From NCBI GenBank assembly GCA_910588215.1, contig CAJUQJ010000086.1, forward strand, positions 1 through 7,916: 7,916 nt of DNA. The letters run 5' to 3'. Source of the stretch: an uncultured Lachnospiraceae bacterium (GTDB lineage: Bacteria; Bacillota; Clostridia; Lachnospirales; Lachnospiraceae). The notes beneath the pieces were generated by a model that was not told the DNA's origin, made no database searches, and was given only the letters and a program-made list of their open reading frames with translations. Position numbers and translations under genes: made by a program. Below, piece by piece: positions 1-6,934 of the stretch. Every line of letters starts with the position of its first letter. Position 1 is the stretch's first letter.

Positions 1-389
1 AAAATGAAAGCGGAAACGAAGCCATAGGAATAGTTTTCGGACAGTCTGGGGGGTTAAACTATATATAGGACTTGCAGATTTTAAAGTGGCCGAAGCAGAG
101 AATAGTAGCAGTCCGTGGTACAATGGTACGGAACTATGCAGGCAGATGAATGCTTGTGCAATGTCTCCTGAGATTAATGGCACCATTCACTTCAGATATA
201 TGTTTATTAAAGAAAATCTTATATTACAGCAGATATTTCTTCGTTCTATGACGCAGAGGGTATTATCAGAACCGTAGTATGCGTCTTATTCATGATGTCA
301 GAGCCGATATCTGAATGGCTGTTCGAACTGTTGAAAATGGATAGCCCAGGGAAGAAATTTGTTACAAGACAACAGAGGAGAATCATAAC
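1..389. other. Gene-poor leader with broken open stretches
   Basis: No intact, recognisable gene is visible here. In + frame 3 an open stretch runs in from the left edge and stops at TAG 66-68, so it could be the tail of an upstream gene. In + frame 2 a stretch is open from about 8 to 277; it has a GTG at 86 but no convincing ribosome binding site and no recognisable motif. In + frame 1 a stretch is open from 211 to the TGA at 391-393. Successive open pieces in different frames are what a frameshifted or decayed coding sequence leaves behind, but chance cannot be excluded. No promoter or terminator stands out. Confidence 0.4.
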
Positions 390-393
390 ATGA
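211..393 (+). pseudogene. Possible 3' remnant of an upstream gene ending in an ATGA overlap
   Basis: This 60-codon open stretch has an amphipathic, coding-like composition. It contains a hydrophobic stretch (IIRTVVCVLFMM), then WLFELL and a basic tail (TRQQRRIIT). Its TGA overlaps the ATG at 390 in the ATGA arrangement typical of translationally coupled genes. The stretch begins right after a TAA at 208-210. The only in-frame ATGs (292, 295) have no ribosome binding site, so it cannot be an intact gene as it stands. It may be the end of a membrane-associated gene from the same operon that has suffered a frameshift. I do not recognise the family, and a fortuitous overlap is a real alternative. 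Confidence 0.25.
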
Positions 394-3239
394 GAATTTA
401 TGCAAACAGAAGCATGCTTAAGGTTGCAGTGTTGATCACTTATGTTTTCTTTGTAATACATATACAATTTTACATTTCATGCAGTGGGCAGTGGTCATTG
501 GCATATGCTTTGAGTCATATTCTTGTATTTGTGGTTCTGCTTGTTATTTGTCCTTATCTGCTGGCCGGCGTGGGAAGGTTTAGAATACCGATAAAGGACA
601 GGGTACAAAGCGTAGTTAATGCAGACAGTACAAATGGCAGGATAAGTATTGTTTGGGGGATTGGTTACTTTGTGACAGCATTCTGTATCTTGTATTTCTG
701 GTATCAGGCTTATTATCCAGGCGCACTTTCTTCGGAGTCTTTTGAGCAGTATAATCAGGTGCTGTCAGGAATATATACGGATTCTAAACCGATTCTACAT
801 ACTTTATTTACGTTTACGCTTCCTCTTAAGCTGACAGGAGAGATCAGCTCGATTGTGCTGTTTCAAATAATAGAATATGCGGCAGTGATTGGTTATATGT
901 GTTATATGCTTTTCAAGTATGGCGGAAAGTTTGTTTCGGCTGCGGCTTTTTTATTTGTTATATTGAATCCGGCGACAGGGTGCATGGTGGTATGTCCGCG
1001 GGAAGATGTGACATTTGCTATGGGTGCGGTGCTCTTGATGACATTAGGGCTGCAGATTCATATGACTGATGGAAAATGGCTGAAATCGAGGTGGTCGGTG
1101 GCGTTTTTCATATTGACCTTATGTTTCACGACTCTGGTAAAGCATAATGGTATTTTGTTTACACTACCTTTTTTGATCGTTGTTTTGCGTTGTATTGACA
1201 GCAAGAAAAAAGCTCGGTTTATCATTTTCTTTATTTTGGCCATTGACCTGATCAAAGGTGTGCTCTATCCAATGTTGACGGATAGTGCAGAGACCTATGA
1301 AATGGAATCGCTCCGAATTCCAGTGACTTTGGAAGAACTGAAGGAGACTGATCTGGTATATGCCATAGACGGCGCGACAGATTGGGGAATCTGGCCAGGG
1401 ATAGCGGAAAATGATCTTGGCTTGGAACTGCAGGAGAATAGTGAAAGAGATTTGTTAGTACGATATACGGAATATTCCAGGAACAGTGTTATCAAGTATC
1501 TCTTCTGGTATGTTGGTGTGATTAATTTGGTCATAATGGTTGTTGCCCTGGGAAAGGGTGGGAACAAAAGTTTGTATGTGCTTCCGCTCCTATGTCATAA
1601 TTTTGCTTCTTTGATCTTACAGACAGGGAGTAAATATCGGGATCTCTATATGAATTTTCCCATACTGCCTGTGCTGCTGTTTTTGCTACTCGGTGAAAGA
1701 GAAGGAGAGCAGGAGGATGGTAGGAAAGTCAAAAAGGTTGCGGTTAGTGACAGTGTATCTGAAGAAGGAAAAGGCGAGTGCAGAAGGATATCGTATACCT
1801 ATGGGATTGCCATACTGTATACACTGATTCTGTTCGCGCTTAACTTTCTCCAGGTGTATAACAGCGATTTCTGGTCGGATGAAGGATATTCTATTATGCT
1901 ATCAAGAATGTCTTTCTCGGATATGCTTGGTGCTACTGCTAATGACGTGCATCCGCCATTGTATTATACTCTGCTGCAGATCATATGCAGGATTATGGAC
2001 TTTCGGTGGAGTTCTTATCGTCTGCTTTCGATCATTCCCTATGGAATTATGCTGGTCTTTGCATTGACTGTGGTATGGAAGAAGTTTGGGAAAGAAACAG
2101 CACTCATATTGATCACTTGTTCGTCATTGTTAAATACGGCAGTGGAATATAATGTTCAGACTAGAATGTATTCCTGGGGTGCTTTGTTTGTGCTGCTGAG
2201 TTTCTATTATCTGAGAGGGATTCTGGAATATAACAGGATAAGGGATTATGCAGGTTTTGTTGCGATGTCGCTGGGAGCGGCCTATACACATTATTATTGT
2301 CTGATCTCGGTTGCTTTCTTTTATCTGGTGCTGCTGGTGGTTGCGGTAGTCAGAAGAAAGGAATATTTGGTCAGGGTTTTCGTAGCATGTGGGATTACGG
2401 TGGCGGCTTATCTGCCATGGTTCATTATATTGTTACAGACTTTTGTACGGACGTCAGAATATTATTGGATGACGGAGATCCCATCTTTTTGGGACTGTAT
2501 GTTGTATCTGTTCAGCAGCAGGTGTGAGAAGATTCTTCTTCTGCTTTTCCTGGTTATGACAGTGGTGCCGATCGCCTATAAGACAGGAATCGTGCAATAT
2601 GCAAAATCAGAGAAGTGGAATTTTACAGTCTCGTTTGGCATTTCCGGTTTTCGTCTGAGCAGGGAGACAGTCTGGTCGATTGCAGGATTACTTGGCATTC
2701 TGGGCACGGTATTGACCGGGATAGCAGTCTCCATGATCTTTCGGCCTATGTTTTCAGTCCGTTATGTATATCCGGTATCAGCCGTTGCGTGGCTCATGTT
2801 GGGAATCGTCTTGTCCAAATGCAGAAGGAAGACGGCCTGTACGGCGATCATAGTTGTTCTGATCGTGAGGAATTGTCTGCCGTTTTACCTGGAAAATTAT
2901 CATTGGCGGAGATATTGCGAAGATAAATTAGAAACGGTATTGAAGGTGACAGAAGAGATATCAGAAGATGATGTGATTTTGACAGATGCTCCGCTGATGG
3001 ACTGGACGATCATAAATACTTACTATCCGGGTGTATGTCATGGCGTGTTTACTGCGGAGAATATGGGGGTACTACAGTGGTACGATGACTACTGGCTGTT
3101 CCTTGGGAATGAAATGGATGCTGACAAAGTACTCTTTTTGGAAGAGAGCGGATATGAAGTGACAGAGCGCATAAATGACGGCAATCTGGGGCGCATGGCG
3201 GTTTATATATATGAAGTAAAAAGAGCGACAAATGAATGA
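390..3239 (+). CDS. Two-part GT-C membrane glycosyltransferase: DUF6020-like half fused to GT39/ArnT-like half
   Basis: This is a polytopic membrane protein of 949 residues, about twice the usual length of a GT-C enzyme. The N-terminal half (about 1-434) has roughly ten hydrophobic segments. Its motifs YYPGALSSESFEQYNQ (108-122), KPILHTLF (133-140), CPRED (202-206) and KHNGI (251-255) recall the DUF6020 family. A charged linker follows (about 435-468). The C-terminal half (about 470-949) has the hallmarks of GT39/PMT-type enzymes: FWSDEGYS (494-501, acidic pair D497/E498 in the first outer loop), DVHPPLYY (519-526), QTRMYSW (590-596), about ten further membrane segments and a soluble tail from about 833. 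Enzymes of this class transfer a sugar from a polyprenyl-phosphate donor on the outer face of the membrane; donor and acceptor here are unknown. The start is supported by GAGGAG at 375-380, nine bases before the ATG. It is the first of a tandem pair with the glycosidase 26 bp downstream. Confidence 0.82.
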   Translation: MRIYANRSMLKVAVLITYVFFVIHIQFYISCSGQWSLAYALSHILVFVVLLVICPYLLAGVGRFRIPIKDRVQSVVNADSTNGRISIVWGIGYFVTAFCILYFWYQAYYPGALSSESFEQYNQVLSGIYTDSKPILHTLFTFTLPLKLTGEISSIVLFQIIEYAAVIGYMCYMLFKYGGKFVSAAAFLFVILNPATGCMVVCPREDVTFAMGAVLLMTLGLQIHMTDGKWLKSRWSVAFFILTLCFTTLVKHNGILFTLPFLIVVLRCIDSKKKARFIIFFILAIDLIKGVLYPMLTDSAETYEMESLRIPVTLEELKETDLVYAIDGATDWGIWPGIAENDLGLELQENSERDLLVRYTEYSRNSVIKYLFWYVGVINLVIMVVALGKGGNKSLYVLPLLCHNFASLILQTGSKYRDLYMNFPILPVLLFLLLGEREGEQEDGRKVKKVAVSDSVSEEGKGECRRISYTYGIAILYTLILFALNFLQVYNSDFWSDEGYSIMLSRMSFSDMLGATANDVHPPLYYTLLQIICRIMDFRWSSYRLLSIIPYGIMLVFALTVVWKKFGKETALILITCSSLLNTAVEYNVQTRMYSWGALFVLLSFYYLRGILEYNRIRDYAGFVAMSLGAAYTHYYCLISVAFFYLVLLVVAVVRRKEYLVRVFVACGITVAAYLPWFIILLQTFVRTSEYYWMTEIPSFWDCMLYLFSSRCEKILLLLFLVMTVVPIAYKTGIVQYAKSEKWNFTVSFGISGFRLSRETVWSIAGLLGILGTVLTGIAVSMIFRPMFSVRYVYPVSAVAWLMLGIVLSKCRRKTACTAIIVVLIVRNCLPFYLENYHWRRYCEDKLETVLKVTEEISEDDVILTDAPLMDWTIINTYYPGVCHGVFTAENMGVLQWYDDYWLFLGNEMDADKVLFLEESGYEVTERINDGNLGRMAVYIYEVKRATNE

Positions 3240-3250
3240 AATAATAAGAT

Positions 3251-3257
3251 GGAGGGG
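3251..3257 (+). promoter_or_regulatory. Ribosome binding site of the GH114-like gene
   Basis: GGAGGGG lies 8 bases before the ATG at 3266, inside the 26-bp gap after the upstream stop. The gap is too short for an obvious promoter or terminator, so the two genes are probably co-transcribed. Confidence 0.7.
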
Positions 3258-3265
3258 CAGCTACA

Positions 3266-4912
3266 ATGGAGAAATTCAGGAGGAATATAAAAGAAAAACC
3301 TGTCAGGACAATAGGCAAGATTTTATTGATCTTATTTATTCTTATCGATGTCAGCCGCGCATTGGGGATTTCTTTTAGGATTCCTTTTCAGCATGGAAAG
3401 GACTTGTCCAGGATTGAGAAGCCGACGTACATGGTATATTATGGGGAACTGGACGATGCGATCATTGACGCTGCAAAGCAATATGATATTGTGATCTTGC
3501 ATCCTGATTCCGGAAATACTACCCGCGAACAGGTAGAGAGGATACAGGAAAGCGGCACCCGTGTTTTTGGATATATTTCCATTGGAGAGGATCAGAGAAC
3601 GAATGGAATGACACCGGAACAGATGCAGGAAGATTCAAGATTTACGGGAGACGGGACAGGGCCGCGGGTTGATCCGCGGGAAGTCGGAGCAGTGGATCTG
3701 ATTGCTGAAAATTTTCAGGGAGATGCGTCTCCCGGGGGCAGCGGATTTGCTTCTTATTATTTAGACGATAATGATCATGACGGAAAACCTGATTTTAATC
3801 CTAATTTTAATTGTGCCTTCACGAACATAGGCGATCCCGCGTGGTTTGATGTGTTAGATGGCATGTGTATAGATGGCGTGGACAAAATAGCTGGTATTCG
3901 GGAGATCCTTACAAGAGAGTACGGACGTGGGTTAGGGTGCGATGGTCTGTTTCTGGATACGATCGATACTTGCGCGCCCAATCTGTACACGGCAGATGAT
4001 GAGTTGAACAAGACGAGATTTGAGTGGACGGCTCCGGGTGTGGCAAAATTTATGGAGCGCTTAAAGGAGAAATATCCGGATAAATATATCTTACAAAACA
4101 GGGGAATTTTTTTCTATAATTACAATTATCCGCATTATGAGTATGCACCTCGCAGTTATGTAGATTTCTTGATGTATGAAAGTTATATGCTGGATTCCAG
4201 TCCGGATAATTTATACTATGAAGGGTATTTTGCAGATAACAAAAACGTATATGCGCCTAAGATCTGCGCAGAAGCAGATCGCCCTGACGGATTTCGGGTG
4301 TTGTCCCTTGGATATGCAGAAGGACCGGGGGAATTTCAGTTGAAAAAGACTCTGCTGGGTGAAACAGATGTTGGTCTGGATATACTTATGGAGGATATCG
4401 GTCAAGCACAGGATTTAGCCGGATTTTCTCACTATATTACAGATGGAAGCGTAACGCTTGTCAATGATTTTGTGTTGAAACACAGCGATGAGGCAGATGA
4501 AGTGCCACCGAGATGGAGCAGCGTTCACAACAGTTCTGAGACGTATCCACGTGAGGAAGCAATCCCGCGCGTCGGAATCGGGCAGGTGGAATCAGTGAAG
4601 AACGGGGTGATCGTGCGATGGGATGTTGCCATGGACAAGAGCGGTGTAGTGTATACGCTTTATTATCAAAAAAGTCCTTTTGAGTTTGAGGCAGATCCGG
4701 ATCTTAAGAAGGCTGACAGGATAGAATTGATTCCGGAAGTGGGAGAAGGATACGGCTACGGAGCAAGCCCGGATACCTATCCGTATCAGGCTGTAATTGA
4801 AGGATTGGATGGTGGAGAAACTTATTATTTTGTGATCAGAGCCAGAGACTGTTCAGTAGATGAGAATGAAGAAAAGAACACGATAGTTATGACGGCAATA
4901 CCCGGTTGCTAA
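3266..4912 (+). CDS. Membrane-anchored GH114/TM1410-like glycosidase with C-terminal Fn3-like domain
   Basis: This 548-residue protein is predicted to act outside the membrane. Residues 1-13 are basic, about 14-31 form one hydrophobic segment (signal anchor or uncleaved signal; no lipobox cysteine), and the rest is hydrophilic. Residues about 53-400 resemble the TIM barrel of GH114 (endo-alpha-1,4-polygalactosaminidase) and TM1410-like proteins. Marks are MVYYGELDD (56-64), FGYISIGE (101-108), CDGLFLDTIDT (225-235), ILQNRG (275-280) and YESYML (304-309). By analogy with the family, D231 and E305 are candidate catalytic acids; this is inferred. DDNDHDGKPD (167-176) has the spacing of a DxDxDG calcium loop. 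Residues about 430-546 look like a fibronectin type III or similar beta-sandwich, ending in an ETYYFVIRARD strand. Paired with the upstream glycosyltransferase, it probably trims or releases a glycan made by the same locus. Galactosamine specificity is not proven, and other alpha-glycosidase activities are possible. Confidence 0.8.
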   Translation: MEKFRRNIKEKPVRTIGKILLILFILIDVSRALGISFRIPFQHGKDLSRIEKPTYMVYYGELDDAIIDAAKQYDIVILHPDSGNTTREQVERIQESGTRVFGYISIGEDQRTNGMTPEQMQEDSRFTGDGTGPRVDPREVGAVDLIAENFQGDASPGGSGFASYYLDDNDHDGKPDFNPNFNCAFTNIGDPAWFDVLDGMCIDGVDKIAGIREILTREYGRGLGCDGLFLDTIDTCAPNLYTADDELNKTRFEWTAPGVAKFMERLKEKYPDKYILQNRGIFFYNYNYPHYEYAPRSYVDFLMYESYMLDSSPDNLYYEGYFADNKNVYAPKICAEADRPDGFRVLSLGYAEGPGEFQLKKTLLGETDVGLDILMEDIGQAQDLAGFSHYITDGSVTLVNDFVLKHSDEADEVPPRWSSVHNSSETYPREEAIPRVGIGQVESVKNGVIVRWDVAMDKSGVVYTLYYQKSPFEFEADPDLKKADRIELIPEVGEGYGYGASPDTYPYQAVIEGLDGGETYYFVIRARDCSVDENEEKNTIVMTAIPGC

Positions 4913-5150
4913 GAGTACAGTGAGCCGTGCCTGCTTGACGGTGGAGTAAAGTGCTATAGAGTTACATGTTTTACACATCGCGGAGTTTTCACTGCGTTAC
5001 CAAATACCTGAAAGCAGAAATTTCTTATCGGGGAGTTACGAGGGTAGAAACTTATCCGTAAAGAGCAATCGTCTCCCGGGAAAGTTAGGTTCTTGTCATT
5101 GCCAAAATCTCCACATATAATTGTAATGTGACTGTAATCTCGGCATATGG
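4913..5150. other. Intergenic region with unassigned open stretch
   Basis: The region separates the glycan genes from the regulatory operon. I find no convincing rho-independent terminator after the GH114-like gene; the best hairpin (CCGT...ACGG just after the stop) is only four pairs and has no T tract. A + strand frame is open from 4952 to the TAA at 5116-5118 (55 codons) and looks protein-like, but it has no start codon with a ribosome binding site. An overlapping frame on the minus strand is also open. It may be a gene remnant or chance. No tRNA, insertion-sequence end or attachment site is evident. Confidence 0.4.
5122..5143 (+). promoter_or_regulatory. Two 11-bp-phased direct repeats upstream of the regulator promoter
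   Basis: TGTAAT occurs at 5122-5127 and again at 5133-5138, exactly 11 bp apart, which is the usual spacing for a tandem OmpR-family regulator dimer. The first 11-mer (TGTAATGTGAC) matches the stronger repeat unit upstream of the ABC gene (TGCAAGGTTAA) at 7 of 11 positions, so it may be a weaker site for the same regulator. Its distance to the -10 box (21 bp from the start of the last repeat) differs from that at the ABC promoter (16 bp), which weakens the case. Confidence 0.35.
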
Positions 5151-5159
5151 ATGTATAAT
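5131..5159 (+). promoter_or_regulatory. Promoter of the two-component operon
   Basis: A perfect -10 box TATAAT lies at 5154-5159. At 17-bp spacing the -35 position (5131-5136) reads ACTGTA, a poor match to TTGACA, which fits weak or activator-assisted transcription. Initiation would fall near 5166, leaving a leader of under 20 bases whose GGAGG (5169-5173) serves the ATG at 5184. Confidence 0.55.
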
Positions 5160-5183
5160 TTGATGAACGGAGGAACGTCAATA

Positions 5184-5876
5184 ATGAACAGGATTTTGAT
5201 TATAGATGATGACAAGGAACTTTGTGTACTAATCAAGCAGAGTGTTTTACAGGAAAGCATAGAAGCCGACTGCTGTTATTCCGGAAAATCCGGTCTACTG
5301 CAACTGAAGGAAAAAGAATACCAGCTTGTCATATTGGATGTCATGATGCCCGGCTTTGACGGCTTTGAAACTTTGGAGCAGATCAGAAAAGAAAGCAGCC
5401 TGCCAATCCTGATGTTTACATCAAAAAATGATAGTGCTTCAAAAGTGCGTGGTTTACGGGCGGGGGCTGATGACTATCTAACAAAACCTTTTGACATGGA
5501 CGAGCTGATCGCCCGTATTCTGTCATTGATTAGACGCTATACTCGCTTTAACCCAAAAGACGGACAATTACAGACATTTGATTTTGACGGGCTGATTATT
5601 GACTTTAATAACCGTTCTATCCATGCGGTAAATGGTGATTTTGAACTGCCGCCGAAAGAATTTGATTTACTATTGCTTCTTGCAAAAAATCAGGGAAAGA
5701 TACTGACAAAGCAGCAAATTTATGAAAATGTATGGGGAGAAGATTATGTCTATGATGACAGCAATATTATGGCAATTATCAGCCGTCTGCGGAAAAAGAT
5801 AGAAGAGAATCCGGGCAATCCACGGTATATACAGACAGTGAAGGGGATTGGCTATCGTTTCAATAGGGAGGTGTGA
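5184..5876 (+). CDS. OmpR/PhoB-family response regulator
   Basis: This is a 230-residue DNA-binding regulator. The receiver domain (1-118) has the acidic pocket D8-D10, phosphoacceptor D52 in LDVMMP, T79 in FTS and K101 in KPF. A winged-helix domain (about 127-228) follows, with the typical ELPPKEFDLL, VWGEDYVYDDSNI and TVKGIGYRF segments. I chose ATG 5184 because GGAGG (5169-5173) lies 10 bases before it and the product then begins MNRILIIDDD, as the family does. An in-frame ATG at 5151 lies upstream of the predicted -10 box and would add 11 odd residues. The gene is followed after 3 bases by its kinase. It resembles regulators of bacitracin and lantibiotic resistance systems, and its probable target is the tandem repeat upstream of the ABC gene. 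That target assignment is inferred from position and spacing. Confidence 0.92.
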   Translation: MNRILIIDDDKELCVLIKQSVLQESIEADCCYSGKSGLLQLKEKEYQLVILDVMMPGFDGFETLEQIRKESSLPILMFTSKNDSASKVRGLRAGADDYLTKPFDMDELIARILSLIRRYTRFNPKDGQLQTFDFDGLIIDFNNRSIHAVNGDFELPPKEFDLLLLLAKNQGKILTKQQIYENVWGEDYVYDDSNIMAIISRLRKKIEENPGNPRYIQTVKGIGYRFNREV

Positions 5877-5879
5877 ATA

Positions 5880-6803
5880 TTGTATACAGAAGCAGTTACA
5901 ATGATTGCACTGAGTGTTGCGTTTGCTTCGGTTTGCGGGGCTTTTTTTATAGTCCGGCGTGTGAAAAAGCAGCTATTAGAAATGTCTGACGTTTTGGAAG
6001 ATGTAAAAAATGGAAATGGAAACAGGCGTATCTTATCGGAAACACATGAACTTGTGGCTCCGCTTGCTTATGCAATCAACGATATTATCCTGTCCTACGA
6101 GAACAGGCTTTCTGCCTATCGTCAAACAGAAGAAACCAACAGGCAGCTTATGACGAGCCTTTCCCATGATGTAAGGACACCGCTTACCACACTGATTGGG
6201 TATTTGGACGCTGCACACAAAGGGATTGTTGACGGAAAAGAACGTGATGACTATATAGAAACTGCCCGCCGGAAAGCCCACGATTTAAAAGAATATATAG
6301 ATGTGCTTTTTGACTGGTTCAAGTTGGGTTCAAATGAATTTTCGATGAATATATCTATTGTTGATTTAACGGAACTGACACGGAACATACTGATTGACTG
6401 GATACCCATATTTGAAGATACGCAGATAGATTTCACAGTGGACATTCCAGAGCAGCCGTTCCGGGTGCAGATTGACCCGGACGGATATATGCGGATATTA
6501 AACAATCTGATACAGAATGTGATTTCCCACAGCCATGCGGATAAAATAAAAATAGCCTTATCACAGCAGGGGAGAAATGTAAAAATCCTTTTGTCTGATA
6601 ACGGCGTGGGGATTGATAAAGAGGATTTAAAGCATATTTTTGAGCGGCTTTATAAATGCGATAAAGGGCGGTCCGAAAAAGGCAGCGGACTTGGTCTGTC
6701 TATCGTACATCAGCTTGTAGCCAAATTGAATGGAACAATAACAGTGGAAAGCACACCGGGAGAGGGAACCGTTTTTACCCTGATTTTCCCACTGACAGAA
6801 TGA
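5880..6803 (+). CDS. Sensor histidine kinase with minimal sensor region
   Basis: This 307-residue kinase is the partner of the preceding regulator. It starts at TTG 5880, supported by GGGAGG at 5866-5871 with 8-base spacing; the ATG seven codons later lacks such a site. A single hydrophobic segment (about 6-26) is followed by a HAMP-like stretch, then the dimerisation/phosphotransfer domain with H96 in SLSHDVRTPLT. The ATPase domain has the N box LNNLIQNVISHS (N213), G1 SDNGVGI (239-245), F box IFERLY (253-258) and G2 GSGLGLSI (268-275), so all catalytic elements are intact. Only about five residues precede the membrane segment, so there is no extracellular sensor domain. This recalls antimicrobial-peptide-sensing kinases of Firmicutes, which sense within the membrane or through an exporter, although those usually have two membrane segments. 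The operon ends at the hairpin just downstream. Confidence 0.92.
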   Translation: MYTEAVTMIALSVAFASVCGAFFIVRRVKKQLLEMSDVLEDVKNGNGNRRILSETHELVAPLAYAINDIILSYENRLSAYRQTEETNRQLMTSLSHDVRTPLTTLIGYLDAAHKGIVDGKERDDYIETARRKAHDLKEYIDVLFDWFKLGSNEFSMNISIVDLTELTRNILIDWIPIFEDTQIDFTVDIPEQPFRVQIDPDGYMRILNNLIQNVISHSHADKIKIALSQQGRNVKILLSDNGVGIDKEDLKHIFERLYKCDKGRSEKGSGLGLSIVHQLVAKLNGTITVESTPGEGTVFTLIFPLTE

Positions 6804-6830
6804 ATCAGCACTGCTTTTTATGGTAGCAAT

Positions 6831-6861
6831 AGAATCTCCGCCTTGCGGGGATTTTATTTTT
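6831..6861 (+). terminator. Rho-independent terminator after the kinase gene
   Basis: The arms AATCTCCGC (6833-6841) and GCGGGGATT (6845-6853) form a nine-pair stem with one G-T wobble and a CTT loop. The tract TTATTTTT follows. It lies 27 bases after the kinase stop and before the ABC promoter, so the ABC genes must be transcribed mainly from their own start. Confidence 0.85.
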
Positions 6862-6890
6862 CAGAAATTTGTTATGTCGTTTACTATAAA

Positions 6891-6934
6891 TGCAAGGTTA
6901 ATGCAAGGTTCGTGCAAGGTTAATGCAAGGCTGG
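6891..6934 (+). repeat. Four tandem 11-bp repeats, likely response-regulator operator
   Basis: TGCAAGG begins at 6891, 6902, 6913 and 6924, each exactly 11 bp from the next. Units 1 and 3 are identical (TGCAAGGTTAA), unit 2 ends in TTCG and unit 4 in CTGG. One-helical-turn tandem repeats are the classical binding pattern of OmpR/PhoB regulators, which bind as head-to-tail dimers; four units would hold two dimers. The array overlaps the -35 position of the promoter that follows, the usual arrangement for activation. The adjacent regulator gene is the natural candidate. Confidence 0.85.

Noticed and set aside
86..277. 63-codon + strand ORF with GTG start in the leader
   Set aside because: It has no convincing ribosome binding site and no recognisable motif, and its frame is open well upstream of the GTG, so the start is arbitrary. 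It is reported only as part of the broken leader.
4913..4960. Terminator after the GH114-like gene
   Set aside because: The best stem (CCGT with ACGG) is four pairs around a nine-base loop and lacks a following T tract.
4954..5181. Minus-strand 75-codon ORF in the intergenic region
   Set aside because: It runs through the promoter and the start region of the regulator on the opposite strand and shows no domain or ribosome binding site support.
5151..5183. Upstream in-frame ATG as start of the response regulator
   Set aside because: It overlaps the TATAAT box, lacks a ribosome binding site and adds residues unlike the family N-terminus. ATG 5184 has GGAGG at good spacing and gives MNRILIIDDD.
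4913..5183. Mobile element boundary between the glycan genes and the regulatory module
   Set aside because: I looked for terminal inverted repeats, target duplications, tRNA ends and integrase or transposase pieces and saw none, so transfer remains only a possibility.
6891..6934. CRISPR array or unstable microsatellite
   Set aside because: The 11-bp units are contiguous with no spacers, too short for CRISPR, and placed exactly over a promoter -35 region. A regulator binding array explains them better.
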